DNA of 50,878 nucleotides, taken from Ophryocystis elektroscirrha. Lineage: Eukaryota > Apicomplexa > Conoidasida > Neogregarinorida > Ophryocystidae. The notes below the pieces were generated by a model that worked only from the letters and a program-made list of their open reading frames with translations, did no database searches and was not told the DNA's origin. The stretch lies in NCBI GenBank assembly GCA_030141585.1, contig JAQIFP010000019.1, positions 29,609 through 80,486 on the forward strand, in the 5' to 3' direction. Positions 31,746 to 42,063 of the stretch are shown one piece after another; the first letter of the stretch is position 1, and every line of letters starts with the position of its first letter. A program made the position numbers and the translations under genes.

Positions 31746-34478
31746 TATAAAATTATATTTAATAATATAAATTTATTAATAACATATATATAAATAAACT
31801 ATTAAGATATATATATTTATTTATTTATTAGTTGACATATATATTCATAATATATATATAAATAAACTATTAAGATATATATATATTTATTTACTTATTA
31901 GTTGACATATATATTCATAATATATGTATAAATATATATATTATATATATATATAAATATAAATATGTATATACTATAAGTATACATATTTATAATTATT
32001 AATATAGATATATTTATCAATATAGATATATTTATTAATATAGATATATTTACTAATATCAATATATTTATAAAGTATAAGTATGTATATACTATCAATA
32101 TATATATACATGTATAATTGGAAATTCAACGTGATGTAATAAATTGCATTTTTTAGGGTGTATTGCAACCAGGTCAGACTGTAAGATTTGCAATAACTAA
32201 GGATAAATCTAGAGTTCTAGGATTTATACAGTCAATTAATTCCAAAGGAAAAGATTCATCAGAAACAGCAAATGTAGCATTCTATTATGTTTCTTTAGAA
32301 GATGACACTAGTGAAGAACATACTCAGACTCGAGCAGTGAAATTTTCCCGTTTAGATATTATATATCCTTTAACGGCAATTTTAGCTTATGATTCCACAG
32401 CCCTTCCTCCACTGAATTTTAGATGTTGGATGCGCAAATTGAGAACTGATTCTTGGATTGGTTTGATTCCAGTCTCTATTCGTCGAGTGGTTATGACATC
32501 TGATACAACTTCAGATGATCCAATAAAAGCTACAGTTCATTATGTGCCTATTTTACCAAATAACTCATCTCAAAACCTATTATCTGGAGACCAAGCTGAT
32601 GAATACAATGCGGGAATATGTGATATAGACGAAATATATATAGACGCTGATTCATTTGATATTAATTCTCCTCACAAATACAAAGTAAATTCATGGAAAA
32701 CTGTAAGGGAAACTAAAAAAAAAAATTAAAGTTTTTAGTTAAGTCAATTACAAAGAATTGCGGGGGATTTTGCAGAAACTCCGTTACTTAATCAACTTTC
32801 ATTGACATATTTGGGACGTTGGCTTAAGTTCCATATTTTAAGTTTGGAGCCAAATAAAAAATTTTCGCATCATGTTATGCTTCAGGTGTGTTTATTGACT
32901 AAGTTAATTAATTTTTAGCTAATGAGAAGTGTAAAAAATGTAATAGATAAAGCCGATTGGGAACCTTTAGTTGCAGATCTTTTACAAGCAAATGTACGAG
33001 GAAATTTATTACAGTTAACAAAGTTGGCTTCTTGTGCAACTGCTTCGGCTTTGAAGCGCATCCTTCGAGCTGCCATATATGAAGTATGTTCTATATTGTT
33101 AACCATATTAGAACTAACACAATTTAGCTTAAAAGACTTATTTTAAACGGCGATATGAGCTCTAAATTAAAGATTTTAGCAAGAAATTCTCTTTTTCTAG
33201 ACAAAATTGATTTAGTATTAGACGAATTCTGCAAGTAATGCCAAAAAAAAATATAAAAAAATATTAGGAATCGAGCGCTGCTGTGCTCCGAAACTATGCA
33301 AGAACTTATCTTTGAGCAAACTCATGCAATTCATTTTGAAATGATTAAGGATTTCTTTGAAGGTTGCCGACAATTTGAAAGAGAGTTTCTAGGTAAAAAA
33401 CTAACTAAACTTTCAAATATTATTAGACGGTCGAAATATGGAAGAAGTTACAAAACGTGTTAGAGAAGGTTTAGAAGACAGAAAACATAAGCTTCGTGTA
33501 ACCGACATATACTCAAGGGAAACCTCAGGAGTTTCACATGACATGATATACGAAGAGGTATATAATTATAAATAAATAAATATATACATTAATTAATTAA
33601 TTAATATACATTAAATTAATTATTAATATAAACAAATTCTATTATATATAAATATATATATACATTTAAATTATTTATTAATTTAAATATTATTATTATT
33701 TATTAATTCTATTATATATATATATATGGTGCAATAGGTTCGAATTCAATTCTGGGTTATTAAAATGCTACTTAGTGCTCCATTAACCACTAAGTTATAT
33801 ATGTATTTTGTTAAAGATATTAAAGATAAGAGCAAGGTAAAGAAAAAATACTGTTTTACACTTGAAGCATGTTGCTGTACGCACGACTTCTCGTGATCTT
33901 GATTTAGAGGAAGAATTACAGAAAAAATTATTGTATTCGCATAATGGTAATAGTACCAAATAAATAAAAAAAAAAATAGAGCTAGACCCCACTAAAATTG
34001 AAGCCAAAATTAGCAGCTCGATACTTGATTCTTTTGGTTTAGCACAAAATAGAGAACAACTTGCACAAAAAATTGAAGGGGTAATTAATAAATATGATGG
34101 CTTATTTAATTAATTAGTTGAAAAGAGCTTTGGAATATGTTAAATTGGCATACGAAGGTGTCGCAAAACTACAGTCAGATGTAAGAATGCACGTTATTAT
34201 TTAATAAAATCAATAAAATTACTTTTTAGAGCTTGTAGCGATATATGAATAATAAGCATTGTATTCAAAATATGTGTTAATATCTCTATCGCTATAAAAA
34301 TATTTGTCAATTAACTGTATTTTTTAATAAAAAAAATTTACTTCAATAAATAGCTTATATGAAGCTTTCAATATATATATGTATTTTGTTTCAGATCAAA
34401 ATAAGAGGGAAGGTTGATTTTTTAACTCGTTTGAGTGGAAATGGGATTGAATTTTTTGAAGACAGTGTGGAAGATTAA
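29039..34478 (+). CDS. dynamin-related GTPase, DrpC-like
   Basis: Sixteen exons (29039-29249, 29373-29638, 29670-29967, 30651-31276, 31310-31432, 32157-32702, 32739-32885, 32919-33083, 33128-33234, 33268-33392, 33427-33557, 33738-33836, 33868-33946, 33980-34080, 34118-34180, 34395-34478) sum to 3171 nt, 1056 residues. The G1 loop is GQQSMGKTT (60-68), with Thr in place of the usual Ser; then switch I DTGTKQP, G3 DLPGI, and an irregular G4 at IVVGTRAKEF where TKLD is expected. A helical stalk follows (QFEKKKAVLENTLLKYF), then a beta-rich insert (RFAITKDKSRVLGFIQSI) and more helices ending LKRALEYVKLAYEGVAKL. No proline-rich domain is seen. The family drives membrane constriction; DrpC in Toxoplasma works in organelle division and at the micropore. 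The acceptor of exon 4 is the least certain junction. Confidence 0.8.
29968..30650. repeat. 683-nt microsatellite intron with hairpin
   Basis: TA and TATG-rich intron of the dynamin gene. It contains a perfect 12-bp inverted repeat (TCCTTAAAGCAT at 30320-30331, complement at 30360-30371) around a (TA)n loop. Its segment 30240-30345 resembles 14225-14330. Confidence 0.75.
31433..32156. repeat. 724-nt microsatellite intron with 70-bp tandem duplication
   Basis: Intron of the dynamin gene, nearly all TA-rich. Two near-identical units of about 70 bp lie at 31791-31860 and 31861-31930, each containing ATTAGTTGACATATATATTC. Frames here translate only to Ile/Tyr/Asn repeats. Confidence 0.8.
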
Positions 34479-34683
34479 CGGGAGACAGTCATAACATGAT
34501 TATTGGTGCCTCTTGAAGCAATATACGTCAAAAAAAAAAACCCAACAACACTTTCAATTATAACAATAAAAAAAGACATATAATGAATAGGATTGGCTTT
34601 AAAATTGCTCCATACTAAACTCAAATTAACCATTTTTTTTTTTTTTTGTAAGGTAAGCTGTTTAAAAATACCAGAACAAACCT

Positions 34684-35019
34684 TTAATTAGTAAGTGTTA
34701 AACAGTATTGTCTAAAAGAATCTTTGAATTTATCTACGTTTTCTATAATGAAATTAGACGGAATTAGTTTATTTTTTGTCACAACCAGCGATAGTTTAAG
34801 TGGTCTTTTTTCATCATTTGAACAAATAAGTTGAGCTTCATATTTTTCCGCTGTCTCTTCAGTGTGACTGTGCAGCCTATAACGGTATGGTTTTGCTGTT
34901 TTGTTGTCCAGGCTGAGTTTTCTATTGAATAAAAAGTTACTCATCAAGTGGAGATGGTTTTTCTTTTTTCCACTTTGTATGCTGCTGTCTAAATTCTGAG
35001 ATAAATTCTTATTAAACAT
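34684..35019 (-). CDS. SRP14-like small protein
   Basis: A single-exon frame of 111 residues starting MFNKNLSQNLDSS, with the stop facing the dynamin gene about 205 bp away. The pattern fits signal recognition particle 14 kDa subunits: an N-terminal helix, a basic strand segment (GKKKNHLHLMSNF), then KYEAQLICSNDEKRPLKL, SLVVTKNK and VDKFKDSFRQYCL at the end, matching the alpha-beta-beta-beta-alpha order. SRP14 pairs with SRP9 on the Alu part of SRP RNA and slows translation during ER targeting. Identity is low by eye; SRP9 is an alternative and the call should be treated as tentative. Confidence 0.45.
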   Translation of the reverse strand: MFNKNLSQNLDSSIQSGKKKNHLHLMSNFLFNRKLSLDNKTAKPYRYRLHSHTEETAEKYEAQLICSNDEKRPLKLSLVVTKNKLIPSNFIIENVDKFKDSFRQYCLTLTN

Positions 35020-35167
35020 TTATTTTCACAAAAGTTATTTAAATGTATATTAAACAAATTTATACTGAATGTATTTTTATTCCCACAAAATTTGTTATTA
35101 ATAAAAATTATTAAGAGCAAAAAGCAACTAAAATTATACAGCTTAGATGCAATAAATGTAAATATAA

Positions 35168-35211
35168 TTAATAATAATAATAATAATTATTATTATTATT
35201 ATTATTATTAT
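35168..35211. repeat. (TAA)n(TTA)n palindromic microsatellite
   Basis: About seven TAA units followed directly by eight TTA units, an inverted-repeat microsatellite that could form a cruciform or RNA hairpin. It lies between the two minus-strand genes. Confidence 0.85.
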
Positions 35212-35287
35212 ACATTTATAACATTTAATACAATAGTTAAATATTATTAAATTTTATAAATAATGTACACTACTACAGAAATGTTCA

Positions 35288-35863
35288 CTACATCAAATTA
35301 TATTTACACTGTATGCAAATTACTGTGTTATTTTTCTCAGTTGAAGTAGGTAAAATTTCCTCGTAAAAATTCTCAGGTTTCTCGTGTATTTTTTCAGAGT
35401 TACGCTGTGGAATAAATTTATTACTACGGTCCATTTGAACGTATCTGAAATACGTTTAATTTCATAAACTTACAACTCATTATCATAGTTTTGCGAAGTG
35501 AATTTAGGGCGAAGATATCCTGATGTGGAAAGGTTGTCTTCTTTATCATGTTCCAGATCTTTAGAACTACAATAAGTAAATTATTTTTGTCTCATAAATT
35601 TACTCTATTTTTTTCTCTGCGTTTTTGGATTCGCTATGATCATTAAAAAGTTCTTTTATAAGATTTGAACTAGGACTCAAATTACGATAAGGAAGATCAA
35701 TTAATTCATTGGTGGCATCAATTTTATTAACAAAAATTAGCAGTCCTACTATTAAAACATATTTATATAACAGTTTTAGTAAAATGCAATTTTTTTTTAA
35801 TTTCGAGTAATAAATATACCAACTAATGTAAATATTTGACAAAAATGAATCATTAGGAATCAC
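35288..35863 (-). CDS. orphan protein with N-terminal hydrophobic segment, probably secreted or membrane bound
   Basis: Three exons can be seen: about 35863-35604, 35566-35474 and 35444-35288, with introns of 37 and 29 nt and a TAG stop. The first contains a signal-peptide-like segment (LLKLLYKYVLIVGLLIFVNK then IDATN), followed by a hydrophilic stretch rich in Asn, Ser, Glu and Lys and ending CIQCKYNLM. The open stretch has no in-frame ATG before the hydrophobic segment, so the true first exon is upstream or the start is in a different frame across an undetected junction. No domain is recognised. Confidence 0.45.
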
Positions 35864-36419
35864 CAGATCAAATCCTCTTCAATAATTAGATATCCTTTAC
35901 CTAATAATTATCAGATTGATTGGTCACAAATTTATCTGTTTACGCATAAGGATAGAAAGACAATACTAAATATCTGTATTTTAAATGTAGCCCCACTGCT
36001 TTATTTGATATCATTTATAATTTGCAATACAAGAATACTTGAATAAATTGCTTAATTTAAAAAAATTAAGTTTTCCTTAATTAAAATTTGCTAAATAATT
36101 TAAATAACTTATTTCATTATATCTTAAATATATATAATTGCATGTATTACAGTTATGTATAATAAAAAACGAATATACTTATAACTCAAATAGAGAAATT
36201 AGCACTATGTGAAGTTTTTTGATAATTTTATATTAGTTAAATATAATAAATACAGTACTTACTTGGCAGTTATTATATTAATAAACATGAATAGAAATTA
36301 TTAGATAGCAATATATAAAATACATGCTTATATGTATAAAATAATTTATATATAATATACAATTATTATGAATAAATATAATTGCTATGATACTCTAATT
36401 CTTCGAAAGTATACCTGGT
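35864..36419. other. divergent intergenic region
   Basis: AT-rich interval of about 550 bp between a minus-strand and a plus-strand gene. It must hold two promoters and possibly the missing first exon of the minus-strand gene. No clear open frame. Confidence 0.4.
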
Positions 36420-36908
36420 ATGATGAAAGTATATTATAATAAAAGTGCAGAAGGTAAAGCTATAGCTCTCTGTTCTGGATATACAACACTTTTGGATTCA
36501 AACCATATACAACTTATACCAGCTTCAAAATGTTACATAGACATCAATACAAATCAAAATATAATACAAATAATTCGAATTATTATCGATTTAGCTCCCT
36601 CAAACATAAAGCAAACTTTATTACGTCAAACTGATGTTACGCTATACGTACTGGAGCCATAAAAACACTACTTTGTAGAATCATATTGAAAATGTTTTGT
36701 CTCAAATAAATTTCAAAACATTTCTTCCAAAAGAACTATCAGTAAAGTTTGTTTTTTCTTAACTAACTTGTAACAGGTTTTAAATGAAACACTTAAATCA
36801 AACACATTTATTATAGGACATCAAATATCAATACTTGATTTAATTTATTTCATTAAAGCAAATATAACCTTAGTAAGTTTATTAAATATTTTTCTATACA
36901 TATTATTG

Positions 36909-36961
<53 letters not shown>

Positions 36962-37611
36962 ATATATTATATACTATATATTATATACTATATATTATAT
37001 ACTATATATTATAAAGAATATATTACATAGAATATATTATATATTATCTAATATATATTATATATCATATACTTAGAACACTTATATATTAACTACTGCG
37101 GTAGTGTATTAATTTAACATATAGTTTATTAACAAGTATTTTGTTTGATGGATATACGGTAATAAGAATGTATTGTAAATATATAAACGCATGTATAAGA
37201 TTCTATATGATTTGAATATTATACCCATAATGTACAAGTTTTTCAATTATTTTCAGATGAATTTAACACTTGAAAAACGGAATGCGCTAAGTAGCTTTGT
37301 TCGTTGGTACAATCATATTCAAAATTTACCTGGTAAACTTTGATGTTAACTAAAAAGAACCAGGAATTTTTGAGGCCTCATGGAACTTTCTTCCTTACAT
37401 AAATTTAGACCAGTATTCTAAAAAACCAAAAGCAGCGGTTAATCAAGTTGATCCTAATCCTCAAAATAGTAAGAATTTTTTCTGTATGCTTTGAAAAGTA
37501 CATAAGTCAATTACAATAATATAAAGTCAGTTATAAATATAAATATTTATCATTATATACAAATATATATATAGAATAGAAATATACGTTATTATATGTG
37601 ATACTTATTTT

Positions 37612-37644
<33 letters not shown>

Positions 37645-37979
37645 CATTAAATAACATTAATATATAAATTTTATAAACTAAAAAAATTTGAATAAATCTA
37701 AGTTAAAATAATTTTAAGCAAGTACTTATGAAACCCACAGTTTCATTATTCAGCTTAAATATTCATTATAAAATTATATATATATATATATATATACACT
37801 ATGTAATTATCATATATATATAAATATGATTATAATAAATATACATAAATATTATCATATAATATATATCTATATACATATATATATATATATATGTATA
37901 TATAAATTGAATAAAATATATATACAGTATATATTATATATATTTAAAAATGATTATAATAATTATACTTAAGTATTAT

Positions 37980-38013
<34 letters not shown>

Positions 38014-38095
38014 TATTTATACACTATGTATTTATCATATACATATAAATATGATTATAATAAATATACATAAATATGATCATATAATATATATC

Positions 38096-38139
<44 letters not shown>

Positions 38140-39055
38140 AATTGAATAACATATATATACAATATATATTATATATATTTAAAAATGATTATAATAAATA
38201 TACTTAAATATTATCATATAATATATATATATATATATATGAGCATATACTTGACAAATAGAACAAATATTTCAGAACATGTTATACATAATTTGGTATA
38301 TTTTTTATATAAAATTTGAGCATTCTAATTTAATTTTATTGATTTATGTACAATTTTTTAGAAGCAAAAACAGAGAAATTATCAAAAAACGCTGATTCTA
38401 CAAAAAAATGCGAAAAAGGAGGTTTATCTCAACCAATTGACGACCCAACTCGTTTGGAACTGAGAGTTGGCAAAATTAATAGCGTAGATTTTATAGAAGA
38501 TTCAGACAAGTATAAAATATATTTTTTTTTTTTTATTGCGTTTAGATTATATAAACTACAAATCGACTTGGGAGAATCAAATCCAAAGCAAATTCTATCA
38601 GGATTACGCGATTATATTCCTAAAGAAGATTTAATTAATCGATTAGTAATTATATTAGCTAACATGAAGCCGAAAAAAATGAGGGGATTGGAATCTCAAG
38701 GAATGGTTTTATGTGCTTCCAAAACAGTAGACGATGATAAAGTATTACTAGATGTCTTAGAGCCTCCTAAAGGCAGCATGGTAATAAATTTATTAGTGGG
38801 TTATTAAATTCTTAGCCTGGAGATTTAGTCAAATTTGAGGGATTAGAGGATAAAGGATTTGATAAAGTTTTGAACCCCAAAACAGAAAAAAATCCTTTTC
38901 TAGCAGTTAAAGATGTAATTACTTAATTAATATGTCTATATATTTAGGATTTAAAAACTGATTCTGAAGGTTACGCGTATTATAAAAGCTATCCTTTTAC
39001 ATTAAATAACGGGAAAGTATCATGTACTAAAGTACCTTTAGGACAAATTTCTTAA
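36420..39055 (+). CDS. tRNA-binding protein with GST-like and EMAPII-like domains (tRip/AIMP1/Arc1 type)
   Basis: Nine exons (36420-36647, 36679-36741, 36777-36872, 37257-37332, 37364-37468, 38362-38509, 38546-38780, 38816-38914, 38948-39055) join in phase to 385 residues. The N-terminal half ends in a GST-C-like helical region (FIIGHQISILDLIYFIKANI, SFVRWYNHIQNLPG). A Lys-rich linker follows, then the EMAPII/tRNA-binding OB fold: LELRVGKINSV, LYKLQIDLGE, ILSGLRDYIPKEDL, ANMKPKKMRGLESQGMVLCA and VLEPPKGSM, with the final module DLVKFEG to YYKSYPF. In Plasmodium this architecture is tRip, which binds tRNA at the parasite surface and nucleates an aminoacyl-tRNA synthetase complex. No clear membrane segment is visible here, so location is open; a cytosolic multisynthetase scaffold fits equally well. 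Confidence 0.83.
36873..37256. repeat. TA microsatellite intron with TATATTATATAC repeats
   Basis: Intron 3 of the tRip-like gene holds (TA)n at 36911-36955 followed by several TATATTATATACTA units to about 37010. Confidence 0.75.
37469..38361. repeat. 893-nt microsatellite intron with about 220-bp tandem duplication
   Basis: Intron 5 of the tRip-like gene. Two diverged copies of about 220 bp (around 37797-38020 and 38022-38240) share ATATGATTATAATAAATATA, a central (TA)n block and AAATTGAATAA. There is no coding potential. Confidence 0.8.
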
Positions 39056-39336
39056 TTTTTTTTTTTTTTTTTTACAATAATATCAATTCGGCTTTGCAAC
39101 AATTTTATTTATTACTTAAAACACCCTTTTGAAGAGTATAAGCTGATAAAAAAAGTACCTACTTATCAGTGTGAAGTGATATTTCAAATAATTGTAATTA
39201 TATTCGTAACACTGATAAATAATAAAAATTGATTTATGTGGAATTTTGATAAAGTCTAAATAGTAAAAAAAAAAAAATAAAAAATAACAAGAATATGATG
39301 ATTGTCATCTGAGTGTGGATTATACCACAAAATGTA

Positions 39337-40510
39337 ATGTCGATATGTAACAAGATATTGGATGTTAAGTTCTTTATAGCTCAATTTGACGAAGATATTC
39401 GCTCTTTGTTAAATAAATTACATACATCTATTGGGATTTCTAATGTTTCCAATTCTACTTATGAAACTTCAGAGTGGATATTACCAGATTCTAGCACTCA
39501 AAATTCAATTGAATATTTATCGGAAAAATTGAGTTTATTTTTCAAAGAAACTCATGCAACTCTTGATAATTCTGTACGGCACTAAACAGAAATGATTTCT
39601 TCTCTTTTAGATTAACAGTGTTCTTCAAAAAACTTCCGAGTTAGACTCTAAAATTCAAAAACTCAGTAATACCGTGGAAAGACAGGTTTGTGTTGGATAG
39701 TTGTTAGTTCAAGGCGTCTTTTTTGTGTACTCTTTATTAAATAATTAACTTCATGGAATAATAGCACGACTATATATAGACTATATTATATATTATATAG
39801 TTAACATATATATATAATTAATAAACTATGAACGTATTTAATGCTGTGGGGTTTAATATTGTTAAAATTGAATGCATTGTATATATATGAATATAGTTTG
39901 ACTCCCCTAGCTTACTAAAAAAAAAAGTCCATAAAAAAAAAAAAAAATTAATATAAAAATTTCTATTGATTTACTCATAATTTTATGCAATAAATGCCCT
40001 ATATTACATCTTTCGGTGGTTTATCAACTTTTTTTTACTAGTTATACATTCACTGTTTAGAAACCTTTATTATATATACAAACTGTATAATATGTACTGT
40101 AAATTCAGAACTTTCAAATAGACCAATTACAAAAAGAGTACCAAGCAGCTGAACAAAAGATAAAGAATTTTAAGCATAACAATACTACTGACAAACAAAA
40201 ACGACAACTTCTTGAGGTATGCATTTATATTTCTTTACATACACATTTTTACAAATATGCATAATTATGTTGATTAACTTATGATAGAGCTTATAGTACA
40301 TATACCCATTGCATGAATGTATATCATTATATACGTGCAAAATTAAATGTATATATATATATATAAATAATTACATACATATATATATTTATGTGAATAA
40401 AGATTTATATATATTAATTAATAACTTAAATGTATATATATATATAAATAATTACATACATATATATATTTATGTGAATAAAGATTTATATATATTAATT
40501 AATAACTTAA

Positions 40511-40548
<38 letters not shown>

Positions 40549-40607
40549 TTACATACATATATATATTTATGTGAATAAAGATTTATATATATTAATTAAT
40601 AACTTAA

Positions 40608-40655
<48 letters not shown>

Positions 40656-42027
40656 TTACATACATATATATATTTATGTGAATAAAGATTTATATATATT
40701 AATTAATAACTTGATTGTATATATATATCAAAATTATTATATGAAAATGATTTCATAATAAATTATAATTGTATTGTTTCCGTAGTATAAAACTTTGGAA
40801 TCAACTGTTCATAATCTCTGTTATCAAAAATGTGTAGTAGTTCTTAATTTGAAAAGAACCTCTTTTGAAGAGATTTTGGGATTTACTGACGATTACAGTA
40901 AGTCTTTTTATTCATATATGTATAATACCTACGGAAAGACGCCATCACTAGAAAACTGTATGCATGAATGTTATCGTCTCTGGTCGCTTCAAAAATCGCA
41001 CAAAAATTATCTTGCAACAGGAAAAAACTATGAATTTAATTCCGAAAAGGGGGTTCATCAAAAAACAGACAGAAAATCTTTGGATCTCACACTATCCTAT
41101 ATTGAAAAAAAAGAAGCTTTAACTGAAGAAAAAGAAGCAATTATTAAACAAAAAGAAAAAATTATTTCACAGAGGGAAACATTTGTTGAACAAAAAGAAA
41201 GCTTCCTAAAACAAAAAGAAGCTCTTTTGAAAGAAAAAATGACATTAGCGGAATCAATGTATGCTCCCAGCATATTAGAAGAAAGCATAGGGAATCAATC
41301 AAACAGACGTCATCTAAATGTTACACGATCGAATGATGAAGCTGAGACCAGTTCAAAAAGAAGTGGCTCCAGACAAATAAGCTTTTCAGATGAGGATTTA
41401 TTAGATGAATTATGCCAAGGAATAACAGAAAATGATGCGACAATCAATCAATTTAAAGTAACTTTTTTTTTTTTATATTTTTGTTAGGCGGTTGTGAATG
41501 AGTTAAAAAAAAGAAATTATTTTGCTAAAGCTCTAAGAGAAGAACATATGACACAACAGCAGTTAATTCAAGATATCAATCATTTATTAGCTGCAGAATA
41601 TCAACGAATGCTTCAAAACAAAAAAGAAACGCAAATGCAAAAGTTTCTGTTTAGTAAACTTTCAACAACTTCTTCCAAGTAATTAAATGCAGTAGTATTA
41701 CTAAAAAAAAAAAAAAAAAAAAAAAAATATATATAGCTGTTAAGCAATTTATCTATAAACATGTTTATCTTATTTTTTTTAAGAGTGTTCAGATCAATAA
41801 ATAGCCCTATAAAAACGTTAAACTTAACCAAGAGTATGAACTCATCCTTATTAAATGAGAAAACAAGAAGATCCTCAATACAATTAGTTCCAAGGAAAAC
41901 TCACCAAATAGATAATTATCAAGTTAATCCAGAGAGGTTGAAGTCCCAGTCTACTACCCATTCTCCTATACAAGTCACAGTGGCTAAATATATGCCAAGT
42001 TTTCAAGATTTAAAAAATATGTTCTAA
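39337..42027 (+). CDS. coiled-coil protein of unknown function
   Basis: Six exons (39337-39573, 39611-39685, 40109-40216, 40786-41457, 41488-41678, 41784-42027) sum to 1527 nt, 508 residues. The ATG at 39337 is the first in frame. Short heptad stretches (SVLQKTSELDSKIQKLSNTV, QIDQLQKEYQAAEQKIKNF) precede a middle segment with four Cys, then a strong coiled coil of repeating QKE(S/A)(F/L)LK units near codons 230-280. The final exon is basic and ends in PSFQDLKNMF. Nothing identifies a partner or compartment. The last junction is inferred from phase: reading through it instead stops at 41682. Confidence 0.68.
39686..40108. other. long AT-rich intron
   Basis: Intron 2 of the coiled-coil gene; poly(A) tracts near 39930 and TA stretches, no coding potential. 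Confidence 0.55.
40217..40785. repeat. intron with four copies of a 64-bp core
   Basis: Intron 3 of the coiled-coil gene. A 64-bp core (containing TTATGTGAATAAAGATTTAT) occurs four times, starting near 40364, 40446, 40542 and 40650, separated by (TA)n runs that grow from about 12 to about 35 bp. Confidence 0.9.
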
Positions 42028-42063
42028 AGGAATTTTCTTATTCTTGACTAAGTACCTGATTTT

